Assembly: GCF_000758585.1 (NCBI RefSeq)
Contig: NZ_CP009281.1
Location: 5,394,001 to 5,458,000, forward strand
Direction of reading: 5' to 3'
Source of the DNA: Paenibacillus sp. FSL R5-0345
Lineage (GTDB): Bacteria; Bacillota; Bacilli; Paenibacillales; Paenibacillaceae
Length of the DNA: 64,000 nucleotides
Position numbers and translations under genes: made by a program. Positions 43,096-52,264 of this stretch are shown here, in pieces (the stretch's first letter is position 1; every line of letters begins with the position of its first letter). Under the pieces are notes generated by a model, which made no database searches, had not been told where the DNA came from, and saw nothing but the letters and a program-made list of their open reading frames with translations.

Positions 43096-44695
43096 TTACC
43101 ATGTTAGTCTTTCGGTATTCGTTCGGTGGGAGCCCATAAATCTTCTTAAAGCTGATATAGTAGTTGTCAATACTGTTAAACCCTACTCTCTCCGCGATCT
43201 CATACGTTTTCAGCTTTCCTTCTTTAAGTAGCTCTAGAGACTTTTTCACACGATAGCCGTTGATATATGGAATCAGCATGGAACCCGTTTGTTCCTTAAA
43301 AATACGGCTCAGATAACTGTTGTTCAGACCAACGTAATCGGCTAGCTCATTCAGTGTCAAATCTTGATTGTAATTGTGGTGAATATAATCAATGACCCTT
43401 TTGATCTTGTAGTTCGTAGATGTCACCGCATCCGTATAACTCTCCTGTAGACTCTCCAACTCCTGGATTAGCAGCAGATGAAGATGCTCCAAACGCTCGG
43501 CTGACATGATTTCCTGCATTCCTGTATAGTCTTCCTCCCCGCTGTCCTCCTTCATATGGGACTGAATCTGGCAGTGGAGATTCACGCATATTTCCAAGGT
43601 GGCATGCCTGCTTAAAGATCTCTTCTCCTTGATCGTGGCAAACATCTCATGAACTATAGCAATAGCAGAAGATACGTGCTTTTCATCCATTTCCTTACGG
43701 ATACGCTGTTCAAACAGGGTACACAGTGCCTTATCACTCATTTCCTTGATGCTGCCTGGTTCGTAGACAACAACGTTGCTGCGATCCTCATAAAATAGCA
43801 TTTCAGCAGATTCCTGAGCTTCATGATAGGCTTTGGGAATATCAAGCAGACGGGCATGCAGCCCGCTGATAAGAAAACTAACTTGTATGTTCAAAAACTG
43901 TTTTAATGTCTTTTCAATTTTACGGATGAGTCCCCAGCGTTCTTCAAGAATTTCATTCATACTTCTGATGCCGGAATACGTTTTTATAATAACCAGCTCG
44001 TTCGGACTCATCAGAAACAGCTCTAGCTCGCTGTACCGATGCAGCACCTCTTGCAAAATGTTGAGGATCGAAAAGCCCAGTAAATGCTCCATTCCCTTAT
44101 TGTAACGTTCCTTCACCTTGTCATATTGATCAATCAACATGACGATGCAAAGCACATTAGGCTGCTTCAGATTCAAATCGTACAGCTTTGTCTTTTGCTC
44201 AATTTCCCACTCATGGCGAACAACACCGACCGCTAAATCCCGTAAAAAAAGCGTTTTCAACTCATTGCGGTTCTTCTCCATATTTTGCTGCAGAGAAACA
44301 AAATGATCTCCCACAGGCTGGTGATTCAACTGTGTCCGGACGCGGCTCAACGCTTCAAATACAGCGGACTGTGTCAGATTCGGTTTATGAATATAATCGC
44401 ATGCACCTAGCCTAAGCGCCTCTTGGGCATATTCAAACTCATTATGGCTGCTCAGAATAATAACTTTGCAGGCATGATTGGTATGCCGGAGCTGACGGAG
44501 AACCTCCAGCCCATCCATCAAAGGCATTCGGATATCCAGAAAAACTACATCCGGATGAAGCTCATCCACTTTCTCCAAAGCCTCTTTGCCGTTAGCGGCT
44601 TCGCCTACTAGGTAATAGCCATGATGCTTCCAGTCCACAAATGTCTTAAAATTCATTCGGATAAAGGACTCATCGTCCACAATCATGATTTTCAT
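43091..44695 (-). CDS. AraC-type response regulator (YesN-like)
   Basis: 534 residues. An N-terminal receiver domain with phospho-acceptor Asp54 (VVFLDIRMP) and Lys in DYIHKPNL, a middle region of about 290 residues, and a C-terminal double HTH (LTLNELADYVGLNNSYLSRIFKEQ and TYEIAERVGFNSIDNYYISFKKIYG). Its start overlaps the kinase stop by four bases. It most probably activates the permease operon and the binding-protein gene from the direct repeats at 51560 and 43063. Confidence 0.93.
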   Translation of the reverse strand: MKIMIVDDESFIRMNFKTFVDWKHHGYYLVGEAANGKEALEKVDELHPDVVFLDIRMPLMDGLEVLRQLRHTNHACKVIILSSHNEFEYAQEALRLGACDYIHKPNLTQSAVFEALSRVRTQLNHQPVGDHFVSLQQNMEKNRNELKTLFLRDLAVGVVRHEWEIEQKTKLYDLNLKQPNVLCIVMLIDQYDKVKERYNKGMEHLLGFSILNILQEVLHRYSELELFLMSPNELVIIKTYSGIRSMNEILEERWGLIRKIEKTLKQFLNIQVSFLISGLHARLLDIPKAYHEAQESAEMLFYEDRSNVVVYEPGSIKEMSDKALCTLFEQRIRKEMDEKHVSSAIAIVHEMFATIKEKRSLSRHATLEICVNLHCQIQSHMKEDSGEEDYTGMQEIMSAERLEHLHLLLIQELESLQESYTDAVTSTNYKIKRVIDYIHHNYNQDLTLNELADYVGLNNSYLSRIFKEQTGSMLIPYINGYRVKKSLELLKEGKLKTYEIAERVGFNSIDNYYISFKKIYGLPPNEYRKTNMVK

Positions 44696-46488
44696 GCGTA
44701 TCCTTCTCTCCTTGTTCCATCGTGGTTCTGAGAATCCTCCAAGCTAGGGATCAGAATAAGAACCGTAGTTCCTTCCCCTTTTACGCTATTGATAGTCACC
44801 CCATACTTTTCTCCAAAATGAAGCTTCAATCTTCTGGAGACATTGCCCACACCAATGGAATTCATCGTTTGACCGTCTGACATTTCCTGTTGCAAGAGCC
44901 TACTTAGCTGTTCCTCTGAGATCCCCATCCCGTTATCCGAGATCGTAAACTGAATATCGCTGCCTTTCCTCTGCACACGTACACTCAAGTTATATTGACG
45001 GGAATCTTCTGCAAAGCCGTGAAACACCGCATTCTCTACAAAAGGCTGCACCATAAATTTTAACGTTCTGCATTCCAGAACATCCGGCGCAACATCGATT
45101 TCATAATCAAACACATTGAAATACCTGAGCTGCAGCAGTTCCAGGTAACTGTGTATAAAGGCCGCTTCTTCCTGAATAGAAACAAACTCCTGAGTATTAC
45201 GTGTGGAAAAGGATAGAACTTTGATTATGTCATCTACTGTTTCCGTAATGTTGTTCGCCATTTGAGCTTGCGCCATCCACTTAATCACGGAGAGCGTATT
45301 ATAAATGAAATGCGGATTAATTTGATTTTGCAGCGCATTAAGTTCTGCACTCCGCTTCTTCTTCTCTTCAATCTTGGTTTGCTCAATCAAATCTTTGATT
45401 TCGACAGTCATTCGGTTAAAGGTACGCGACAGATGCCCTACTTCATCCAGACTATCCTGCTGAGCGGTAACATCAAAATCCCCCTTCTCTACCTTTCGCA
45501 TCAGTCGATTGAGTCTTCGGATCGGATTGGAGATGCTACCAGATACATAGAAAGCTGTTACAAAACCCAGCACAATCAACAAAAGAAGAAGCAGAGTAGA
45601 AAAATTGCGTATTTGGTTAATTTCAGCGAGCAGTTTGTCACGGAGAACGATGCTGTAGAAGTGCCATCCAGACACATTGGATTCATCGTGAACAACATAG
45701 TAGTTCTCATCGTCCGGCTTCATTTTTTCCATAACCTGACTATATTTCATCCCAATCATGGCCGGATCTGAACTGAACACAACCGTCCCTTTTTCATCCA
45801 CGATGAACTGGTTTACATCCTGTTTGTCGCCTAGTCCGCTGAATAGCTTCTCAAGCTTATCCATACGGAAATTAACGAGCAGCACACCAAGCTTCTGATA
45901 GGTACCCACATCGACCAATACACGACCTACAGATAGCACAGAGCGGGGCTTGGCATACATCTGTTTTTCCTCATGCATGCCTACTAGAATGGGTCTCTCT
46001 GCATTATTCACAATCGTTCGGTACCACGGTTCAGTCACCGGACTGTAATTATAATTGAATGTCGTATCATAACCCCTACGATAGATTAATGAATTGTTTA
46101 CAGGGTAGATGAGAATGGAATCAATATCGGGATTAAATGTCATCAACTCTTTAAAAACGTTATCGCTTATGTAACGGAAATCCATACTTTTTTCAAAAGT
46201 CTCGTAGTTTACAGCAGAATAATCTTTCGACAAAATTTGCATAAGCCTTTCATCATAAAAAGGCTGCTCCGAGGATTTGAACATACTGCTAACAAACGAG
46301 TCCGCAGTGGATACCATCTGCTGATTGGTCTCTTGAAACGATTTCACAATACGAGATTCAAAAACGGACATGGCGTAAATGTAAAAGTAAATACTAATCA
46401 CCACGAGAGGGACAATCATCAACAGCGTGTAGGTCAATAACAGCTTTTCTCGTATGTTGCGATCCCGAAACCGACTCCATTTCCGCAT
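44692..46488 (-). CDS. Sensor histidine kinase (YesM-like)
   Basis: About 598 residues; I start at the ATG with GGAAGGG 8 bases upstream rather than at a GTG six codons earlier inside that site. The order is a transmembrane helix (about 20-45), an extracellular Cache-like sensor, a second helix (near 300), a HAMP domain, a His-kinase motif NQINPHFIYNTL (phospho-acceptor His near 393) and HATPase_c (FVENAVFHG, ISDNGMGI). Such kinases sense extracellular sugar, often via a binding protein. Partner of the overlapping response regulator. Confidence 0.93.
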   Translation of the reverse strand: MRKWSRFRDRNIREKLLLTYTLLMIVPLVVISIYFYIYAMSVFESRIVKSFQETNQQMVSTADSFVSSMFKSSEQPFYDERLMQILSKDYSAVNYETFEKSMDFRYISDNVFKELMTFNPDIDSILIYPVNNSLIYRRGYDTTFNYNYSPVTEPWYRTIVNNAERPILVGMHEEKQMYAKPRSVLSVGRVLVDVGTYQKLGVLLVNFRMDKLEKLFSGLGDKQDVNQFIVDEKGTVVFSSDPAMIGMKYSQVMEKMKPDDENYYVVHDESNVSGWHFYSIVLRDKLLAEINQIRNFSTLLLLLLIVLGFVTAFYVSGSISNPIRRLNRLMRKVEKGDFDVTAQQDSLDEVGHLSRTFNRMTVEIKDLIEQTKIEEKKKRSAELNALQNQINPHFIYNTLSVIKWMAQAQMANNITETVDDIIKVLSFSTRNTQEFVSIQEEAAFIHSYLELLQLRYFNVFDYEIDVAPDVLECRTLKFMVQPFVENAVFHGFAEDSRQYNLSVRVQRKGSDIQFTISDNGMGISEEQLSRLLQQEMSDGQTMNSIGVGNVSRRLKLHFGEKYGVTINSVKGEGTTVLILIPSLEDSQNHDGTRREGYA

Positions 46489-46640
46489 GAAGATATCCCT
46501 TCCCACTGTAGAAAATTGTTGTATTATGACGAATCAATCTTATTCCATATCCTAGTTTGCTTCAATAGCAAACTATGTAAGCTGAACTATTCATACGAAT
46601 TCGTTCAACTTACATAGTATTTTGTGATTTAACTTTTAAA
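46489..46640. promoter_or_regulatory. Probable promoter region of the kinase-regulator pair
   Basis: Minus-strand TTGAAG and TAAGAT with a 17-base spacer lie just upstream of the kinase gene and after a hairpin at 46572-46618. The direct-repeat site found at the two structural promoters is absent here, so kinase and regulator are probably made at a basal level. Confidence 0.4.
46572..46618 (-). terminator. Stem-loop after the beta-phosphoglucomutase gene
   Basis: ACTATGTAAGCTGAAC pairs with GTTCAACTTACATAGT with one mismatch. It lies 22 bases after the pgmB stop; the T tract is weak, so read-through into the kinase gene is possible. Confidence 0.55.
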
Positions 46641-47324
46641 TTAGCGTCCGGCCATATGCTGCTGAATCTCGGACAGAGATAACTTCGATGTTTCCGAGAC
46701 AATATAGTCCGCTTTTGACAGAATCTTAGCATCACCAACCCCTACAGCAAACATCCCCGCACTTTTTATCGCCTGAACTCCAGCCTCTGCATCCTCTACT
46801 CCAACACAATAACGGGGGTCAACCCCCAGCTCCTCCGCTGCCTTCAGAAAAATATCCGGAGCCGGTTTTCCATGAGCCACACTCTCCGGAGCCGCAATCA
46901 CATGAAAATATGAATCTACCTTCAACTGCCGTAGCAGTGTGCCGGCATTACGGCTGGCCGAAGCCAACCCGATCGGTATTCCGGCATACTCGAGATCATG
47001 GAACAAATCCAGGATGCCTGGCAATATTTCAGATTTATCCACAGTCTGAATCAATTGCTTATAATTGTTGTTCTTCCGATCAGCCCATTCCTTTTTTTGT
47101 TCCAAAGTGAAGGTTGCACCGCCATCCGGTAGTTGACTCAGTATTTTTTCCAAGGAAGCCATGCGGTCGATCCCCTTGAGCTGCTCATTAAATTCCAGGT
47201 CAAAGGGAATACCCAGCTCATCTGCCAGCTGTTTCCACGCTTCATAATGATATTTCGCCGTATCGGTTATTACTCCGTCTAGATCAAAAATAAAGGCTTG
47301 AATCTCCTGATGTTCTTTATTCAC
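46641..47324 (-). CDS. pgmB: Beta-phosphoglucomutase
   Basis: HAD-superfamily enzyme turning beta-glucose 1-phosphate into glucose 6-phosphate. 227 residues; the nucleophile and acid pair Asp14-x-Asp16 is in FDLDGVITDTAKYHYEAWK, which is diagnostic for the PgmB class, with GVEDAEAGVQAIKSAG at the end. It overlaps the GH65 gene by eight bases. GH65 phosphorylases release beta-glucose 1-phosphate, so the pair forms one pathway. Confidence 0.95.
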   Translation of the reverse strand: MNKEHQEIQAFIFDLDGVITDTAKYHYEAWKQLADELGIPFDLEFNEQLKGIDRMASLEKILSQLPDGGATFTLEQKKEWADRKNNNYKQLIQTVDKSEILPGILDLFHDLEYAGIPIGLASASRNAGTLLRQLKVDSYFHVIAAPESVAHGKPAPDIFLKAAEELGVDPRYCVGVEDAEAGVQAIKSAGMFAVGVGDAKILSKADYIVSETSKLSLSEIQQHMAGR

Positions 47325-49677
47325 TTCGCTCAGCCTCCTTCATGTCTGTAACGATACGATCCTTCAACACGTATTCCCGGCCATGAATGAGCAAGGTAAG
47401 CTCACCAAATCCTGAAGTTAGGCGCTCCACTTCCAGCTTGCTACGGGTAACCGTCACCTGCAGACGCTCACCCTGCCAGGCAAGTGGGAAAGACAAGCGC
47501 TCCCAGGCCTGTGGAAGTTTTGAGTTCAGGCGAAGAGAGCCCTCCCAGGAACGAACCCCGCCAAAACCCATGATCGCTGTCTTCCAAATGCCGCCAATCG
47601 AAGCAGAATGAATACCTTCATCGCAGCTATGCATGTTCGTACCTAAATCAATGCGGGCTGCCTTGGCAAACATATCGTAAGCCAATTCCAGTTCATTGAC
47701 ATCGCTAGCCAGCATACTGTGCGTGGATAAGCTGAGCGAAGAGTCATGCAACGTTTTCGGCTCATAATAATGCCAATTCGCCGCTTTAGTCTCTTTAGAG
47801 AACCAGTCCTCCAGTAAGTAAAACAAAACGAGAATGTCCGCCTGCTTCGAAACCTGTATTTCACTGATCTGGGTCATGCTGTAGTCGGCAAGAATGGAAG
47901 CCACCTGCTCCTGATCACGGTACTTCTTCAGATCAATAATTTGCTTGTTCAAATAAGTATCGTCCTGCGGAATGATGAACGAATGCATATCCGGCTGCGG
48001 CAGATAGATCTGCTTGGATTTATCCTCCCATTCCTTCAATCGCTCGGTTAGAGCCAACTTACTTTCCAAAGTCAAATAAACATCGCTTTGCGCTTGCATA
48101 AGCTTGCGGGAGCATTCAATTGCTTTTGTCATATTCCAGTAGGCCATATAGTTGGTGAATGCATTGTTAGAGACATGTTCCTTATATTCGTCCGGACCAA
48201 TCACATCACAGATATGATACTTCTGTTCCTTATCGCTCCACTCTAGCCGGCTTGCCCAGAAGGTCGCTGTTTCGAATATAATCTCATATCCGTACCGGTC
48301 CATATATTCCTGATCACCGGTAGCCTGATAATAATGCCACACGCCATATGCCACGTCCGCTGTAATATGCTGTTCGATTTTGCCTGTCCAAATAAAGGTT
48401 GGCTTTCCGGTAACGATATCTACAGGGCCCCACTCTGGCGTCTCTTCCTCGCCGGTTGCTGCGGATTCCCAAGGGTACATCGCGCCGCGATAACCATTGT
48501 CACGCGCTTTTGTTCTCGCACCGTTCAAGGTGTGGTAACGATATTCCACCAGCTTGCGGGCTGTTTGCGGGTTCATATACAAAAAGTATGGCAGAATAAA
48601 AATTTCTGTGTCCCAGAATACATGTCCCTTGTATCCCTCTCCTGTCAGTCCCTTGGCTCCTACAGAGAAACGACTGTCATGGGCAGGTGTCATCAGAAGC
48701 AAATGATACTGTGCAAACCGGATAGCCAACTGATCAAAGGAGTCGCTGCTCTTGATCTCAATGTTCGTTTTAGCCCATACACTTTTCCAAGCCTGCTCGT
48801 TTTCATTGAATAGTACATCAAAGCCTTTTTCTGCCTTCTTGCTGAGATATTCCCGGGCGGTATCCTGCAAAGCTTGATGCGCGGCCCCCCGATCTCTCCA
48901 CTCCTTATCATAACTCGTATGCACCGAAGCCACTTTATCCAGCGTAATGCACTTGCCTACTTCCGCTTTAAGCTTGTAAGTCAGTGAAACTCTTCTGCGA
49001 TCCATGCTCGGAGCTGGCGCAGTTGTAAGACGTACGCCCCCCTCATACATCTGATGGACACACGTATGTACAAATTCAATATTCGACTCCGATGTCGTTG
49101 CGGTAAGCTGGAGCACCTCTTTATCAAACACCCTCCGCTCACCTTCTATAAAATGCTGTGCGCCCGAATTTGTCATCTGCCCGTTGATACCGGAACGAAT
49201 TGTAATTTCCGCGGATTTCGTCAGCGGGGTGATTTCCACCCGCATACCCATTAGATGCCGGTCCTGTAGCGATACGAACCGCAAGAAAGTCATCTTAAAC
49301 TGATCGCCGTTCTCGTCCTCCCAGAGGATGTCACGCCGAAGCTCTCCTTGCCGTAAATCCAGCTCCCGACGGTAGCTGTGAATTTTCCCTTTTTCTAAAT
49401 GAAATGGTTTACCGTTCAGACGGATATCGAGCTGCACCATATCTGCGGCATTCGGAAGCTCAGTAACCTCCTGATTGGCAAAGCGGTTAAACGCTCCTGC
49501 AACAAACAAGTTGCGGCGTTCACCCGGATAGGACTCCTCTGTAGCAGCTCTTAGACCAAGATATCCGTTACCCTGACAAAAAATTGTTTCAAACTTCCCT
49601 AAAAATCTAGCATCAAACTCTGTTTCCGCAATCACCCATCCGTCATCGAGCGCATTCAATCCTGTATATTCAATCAC
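47317..49677 (-). CDS. GH65 family disaccharide phosphorylase
   Basis: 786 residues, no signal peptide, so it works on imported sugar. GH65 motifs include YLGLRAA, GHVFWDTEIFILPYF and VIGPDEYKEHVSNNAFTNYM with the acid Glu497. The family inverts alpha-glucosides (maltose, trehalose, kojibiose, nigerose) to beta-glucose 1-phosphate. The Lys after GPDEY differs from the His seen in many maltose phosphorylases, so I do not call it maltose phosphorylase. The exact linkage is unknown. In an operon with pgmB and two sugar permeases. Confidence 0.92.
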   Translation of the reverse strand: MIEYTGLNALDDGWVIAETEFDARFLGKFETIFCQGNGYLGLRAATEESYPGERRNLFVAGAFNRFANQEVTELPNAADMVQLDIRLNGKPFHLEKGKIHSYRRELDLRQGELRRDILWEDENGDQFKMTFLRFVSLQDRHLMGMRVEITPLTKSAEITIRSGINGQMTNSGAQHFIEGERRVFDKEVLQLTATTSESNIEFVHTCVHQMYEGGVRLTTAPAPSMDRRRVSLTYKLKAEVGKCITLDKVASVHTSYDKEWRDRGAAHQALQDTAREYLSKKAEKGFDVLFNENEQAWKSVWAKTNIEIKSSDSFDQLAIRFAQYHLLLMTPAHDSRFSVGAKGLTGEGYKGHVFWDTEIFILPYFLYMNPQTARKLVEYRYHTLNGARTKARDNGYRGAMYPWESAATGEEETPEWGPVDIVTGKPTFIWTGKIEQHITADVAYGVWHYYQATGDQEYMDRYGYEIIFETATFWASRLEWSDKEQKYHICDVIGPDEYKEHVSNNAFTNYMAYWNMTKAIECSRKLMQAQSDVYLTLESKLALTERLKEWEDKSKQIYLPQPDMHSFIIPQDDTYLNKQIIDLKKYRDQEQVASILADYSMTQISEIQVSKQADILVLFYLLEDWFSKETKAANWHYYEPKTLHDSSLSLSTHSMLASDVNELELAYDMFAKAARIDLGTNMHSCDEGIHSASIGGIWKTAIMGFGGVRSWEGSLRLNSKLPQAWERLSFPLAWQGERLQVTVTRSKLEVERLTSGFGELTLLIHGREYVLKDRIVTDMKEAERSE

Positions 49678-49708
49678 TTTACATCCTCCTGTCTGAACGT
49701 ATTCTGTA

Positions 49709-50524
49709 TTAACCTTTCAGTCCTGTAGTCGCAATGCCTTGCACCATATGGCGCTGGAACATCAAAAAGACGATAATGATTGGCAGGGTCAAGAGTACAA
49801 CACCAGTCATCGTGAGGTTTGGCCATTCAAAATAACGATTCTTAAGTGTGTTTAGACCAACAGTCATTACATACCAACGACTGTCATTCACCAAGGTCAC
49901 CGGCCATACGAAAGAGTTCCACGTGCCAGTAAAACTGAATATAATCTGTGTACCAATTGCACCTTTAGATAGCGGAAGCATGATTCGGTAGAAAATCCCG
50001 ATCTTGCTCAATCCGTCAACCTCTGCCGCTTCCTCAAGCTCCTTCGGCACGGTCAAAAAGAATTGACGCATCAGAAAGACAAGGAAGCCCTGAAATAGAA
50101 ATGGAATAATGAGACCCTGATAGCTGTTAAGCCATTTCAAATCAACGATCATGGAGAAAATCGGAATAATCATCACTTGGTAAGGCACCATCATCATCCC
50201 GATCACCAGGAAAAACACTACGCCTCTGCCCCGATAATTAATACGAGCCAAGGAATAGGCAGCCGTCGTGTTGACAAATAAGTTACCAATCAAAATTCCG
50301 AACGTTACAATGATCGAGTTCTTATACCAAATCAAAATATCGGACGTTTCGAAAATGTCCCTGTAATTTTCAAATGTCCACTGGCTTGGCAGCACAAGAT
50401 GGCCGATGTCTGCTTTAGACAAAAGCGAAGTATAGATGGCGTAACCAAACGGTACGATGAAGAAAATAGAAAATGCGAACAGTAGAAAATAGCGTAATAT
50501 TTGAGTTCTCCGGCTATGCATCAT
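49709..50524 (-). CDS. Carbohydrate ABC transporter permease (MalG-like)
   Basis: 271 residues with six membrane helices and the permease EAA loop EEAAEVDGLSKIGIFYRIMLPLSKGA, which docks the ATPase. Its start codon directly follows the stop of the MalF-like gene. No ATPase gene is present in the locus, so a shared MsmX-type ATPase elsewhere in the genome is expected. Confidence 0.93.
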   Translation of the reverse strand: MMHSRRTQILRYFLLFAFSIFFIVPFGYAIYTSLLSKADIGHLVLPSQWTFENYRDIFETSDILIWYKNSIIVTFGILIGNLFVNTTAAYSLARINYRGRGVVFFLVIGMMMVPYQVMIIPIFSMIVDLKWLNSYQGLIIPFLFQGFLVFLMRQFFLTVPKELEEAAEVDGLSKIGIFYRIMLPLSKGAIGTQIIFSFTGTWNSFVWPVTLVNDSRWYVMTVGLNTLKNRYFEWPNLTMTGVVLLTLPIIIVFLMFQRHMVQGIATTGLKG

Positions 50525-51475
50525 CTATATCTCCTCCTTAAGAAAGCGTTTTTGAAGCATGGAGAGTGCAATAATAAGGGCAAAAATAATAAATGCAGCT
50601 GCGCTACCGTAACCGGAACGGTTGAAGCTGAATGCCTGGCTGTAGAAATAAGTAACGATCGTGCTCGTTGCGCCGGCCGGACTTCCGAGCGAGCCGTTTC
50701 TCGCCAAGGCATAAGGCTGGTCAAAAAGTTGCATGACGTTAATAATCCCGGACATGATGACAAGGAAGGTCACTGGTTTCAACATAGGTACCGTAAGCTT
50801 CCAGAACTGCTGCCATCCATTTGCTCCGTCCACACGTCCTGCTTCATAAATATCGTTTGGAATGGTTTGCAATCCCCCCAAGTACACGACCATGTAGAAT
50901 CCCACATAAGTCCAAATCGTCAGAATCATCAAAAATGGAAGTGCATACTTAACGTTGGCATACCAAGAAACGTCGGGGAAACCAAACCAAGTCAGCAATT
51001 GTGTTGCAATCCCTTCATTCTGCATGAACAGATACATAAATACGGTCGTCACTGCAATAGTTGAGGTAATATAAGGCATGTAATACAGCGTGCGGAACAC
51101 ACCTTTAAAGCGCATCACCTTGTTCAGGTTTACTGCAATCACCAAGGCGATGATTGCTTGCAGTGGTACCGCTACTACTGTCAACAATAAAGAATGGCTC
51201 AAGGCCGTCCAGAAGTCCTTATCCTGGACAATCTCCGCATAGTTTCCGAATCCAATAAATTTTGCCGCATCCGGATTTAGGAAGCTAATGTCCTGGAAGC
51301 TGTAAATTAATGATTGAACCAGCGGGTAATAAAACCAGATTCCCATCAAGATCAGGATGGGGGCGACAAACAAGTAGCCTACGAAATTTGATGAACTTCC
51401 CAATTCGGACAATCTTGACCCGAATCCGCGTTTTGACTTGTGTAGAGAGAGATTAGTTTCTAAATTTGGCTTCAT
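50525..51475 (-). CDS. Carbohydrate ABC transporter permease (MalF-like)
   Basis: 316 residues, six membrane helices after a basic N-terminus, EAA loop YEAGRVDGANGWQQFWKLTVPMLKP. First gene of the operon permease-permease-GH65-pgmB. The promoter and direct-repeat site at 51529-51592 lie just upstream. Confidence 0.93.
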   Translation of the reverse strand: MKPNLETNLSLHKSKRGFGSRLSELGSSSNFVGYLFVAPILILMGIWFYYPLVQSLIYSFQDISFLNPDAAKFIGFGNYAEIVQDKDFWTALSHSLLLTVVAVPLQAIIALVIAVNLNKVMRFKGVFRTLYYMPYITSTIAVTTVFMYLFMQNEGIATQLLTWFGFPDVSWYANVKYALPFLMILTIWTYVGFYMVVYLGGLQTIPNDIYEAGRVDGANGWQQFWKLTVPMLKPVTFLVIMSGIINVMQLFDQPYALARNGSLGSPAGATSTIVTYFYSQAFSFNRSGYGSAAAFIIFALIIALSMLQKRFLKEEI

Positions 51476-51528
51476 GGTGTTACTCCTTCCACTTACGAAC
51501 CCCTTGTTCGTATGTTTTTAGTAACTCC

Positions 51529-51557
51529 ATCATATGAATTGCCCGGTTCTACTGGAA
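51529..51557 (-). promoter_or_regulatory. Promoter of the permease-GH65-pgmB operon
   Basis: Minus-strand TTCCAG (poor -35) and TATGAT (good -10) with a 17-base spacer. A weak -35 directly after an activator site fits positive control. Confidence 0.55.
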
Positions 51558-51559
51558 TA

Positions 51560-51592
51560 GAGGATATTTACAAGACTCCGAGGATTTTTACA
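51560..51592 (-). promoter_or_regulatory. Candidate YesN-type response regulator site 1 (20-bp-spaced direct repeats)
   Basis: Minus-strand TGTAAAAATCCTC and, exactly 20 bases on, TGTAAATATCCTC, two bases before the -35 box. The pair recurs at 43063-43095 at the same distance from a -10 box. Confidence 0.65.
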
Positions 51593-51634
51593 TTGTGCAT
51601 TTATGACATAAGGCAGGCTGCCAACGACCGGACG

Positions 51635-51676
51635 CAAAAAAAGCGAGCCCCATGAACGGAGACTCGCTACTTTTTT
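51635..51676. terminator. Bidirectional terminator after the cupin gene
   Basis: AAAAAAAGCGAG and CTCGCTACTTTTTT pair around a 15-base loop. It lies downstream of the cupin gene; transcription of the permease operon starts beyond it. Confidence 0.75.
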
Positions 51677-51706
51677 GCTTCTTTAACGTTTAGACAGGAG
51701 GACGCT

Positions 51707-52162
51707 TTATTTCTCAATCAGTTTAAAATCATCGAAATGGAATTCTGGAGAAACAATACAGGATACTAGCGTCGGCTCTTTGCCTAACGTGCGAGCTGCC
51801 TGCCATACGCCTGCTGGAACGACAACCTGAGGCTGTTGACCTGCAGCAATATCGAGACCCAGAATAACTTCCTGCACATCCTCAGGCTTATCTCCACTAC
51901 CTCCGAGACTAAGCACTATAGGACTACCGGAATGCCACAACCAGACTTCATCGGACAGTACAGTATGCCAGTCAGATTGTTCGCCCTCGTGAAGCAGAAA
52001 ATAAATTGAAGAGGCCGAATGACGCGATCCGGAGTAGCTATCGCCGAGCACTTCTTGCGATATTTCAAATTCGGAGTTCCAAAGTCTTTTGTACCAACCG
52101 CCCTCAACGTGAGGCTGTAGTCCGAGCAGTTCAACTAGCGGTGAGATTTCTTTTTGTGTCAC
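51707..52162 (-). CDS. DUF985 (cupin_5) family protein
   Basis: 151 residues of a single cupin barrel with the family landmarks PHVEGGWYKRLW, SSIYFLLHEGEQSDWH, DEVWLWHSGSP and VPAGVWQAAR. It starts at GTG with AAGGAG 10 bases upstream. Members may bind a metal or small sugar nucleotide, but the function is not established. Single gene. Confidence 0.88.
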   Translation of the reverse strand: MTQKEISPLVELLGLQPHVEGGWYKRLWNSEFEISQEVLGDSYSGSRHSASSIYFLLHEGEQSDWHTVLSDEVWLWHSGSPIVLSLGGSGDKPEDVQEVILGLDIAAGQQPQVVVPAGVWQAARTLGKEPTLVSCIVSPEFHFDDFKLIEK

Positions 52163-52264
52163 GGTAGCTTCTCTCCTTCAAAGTTTGCATAAGCAACAAT
52201 AGCTTCGTATGCATAAGGTTGTTTTTGCTTTTTACTTTAACGGAAGAAGCCCGAATTGTAAAAT

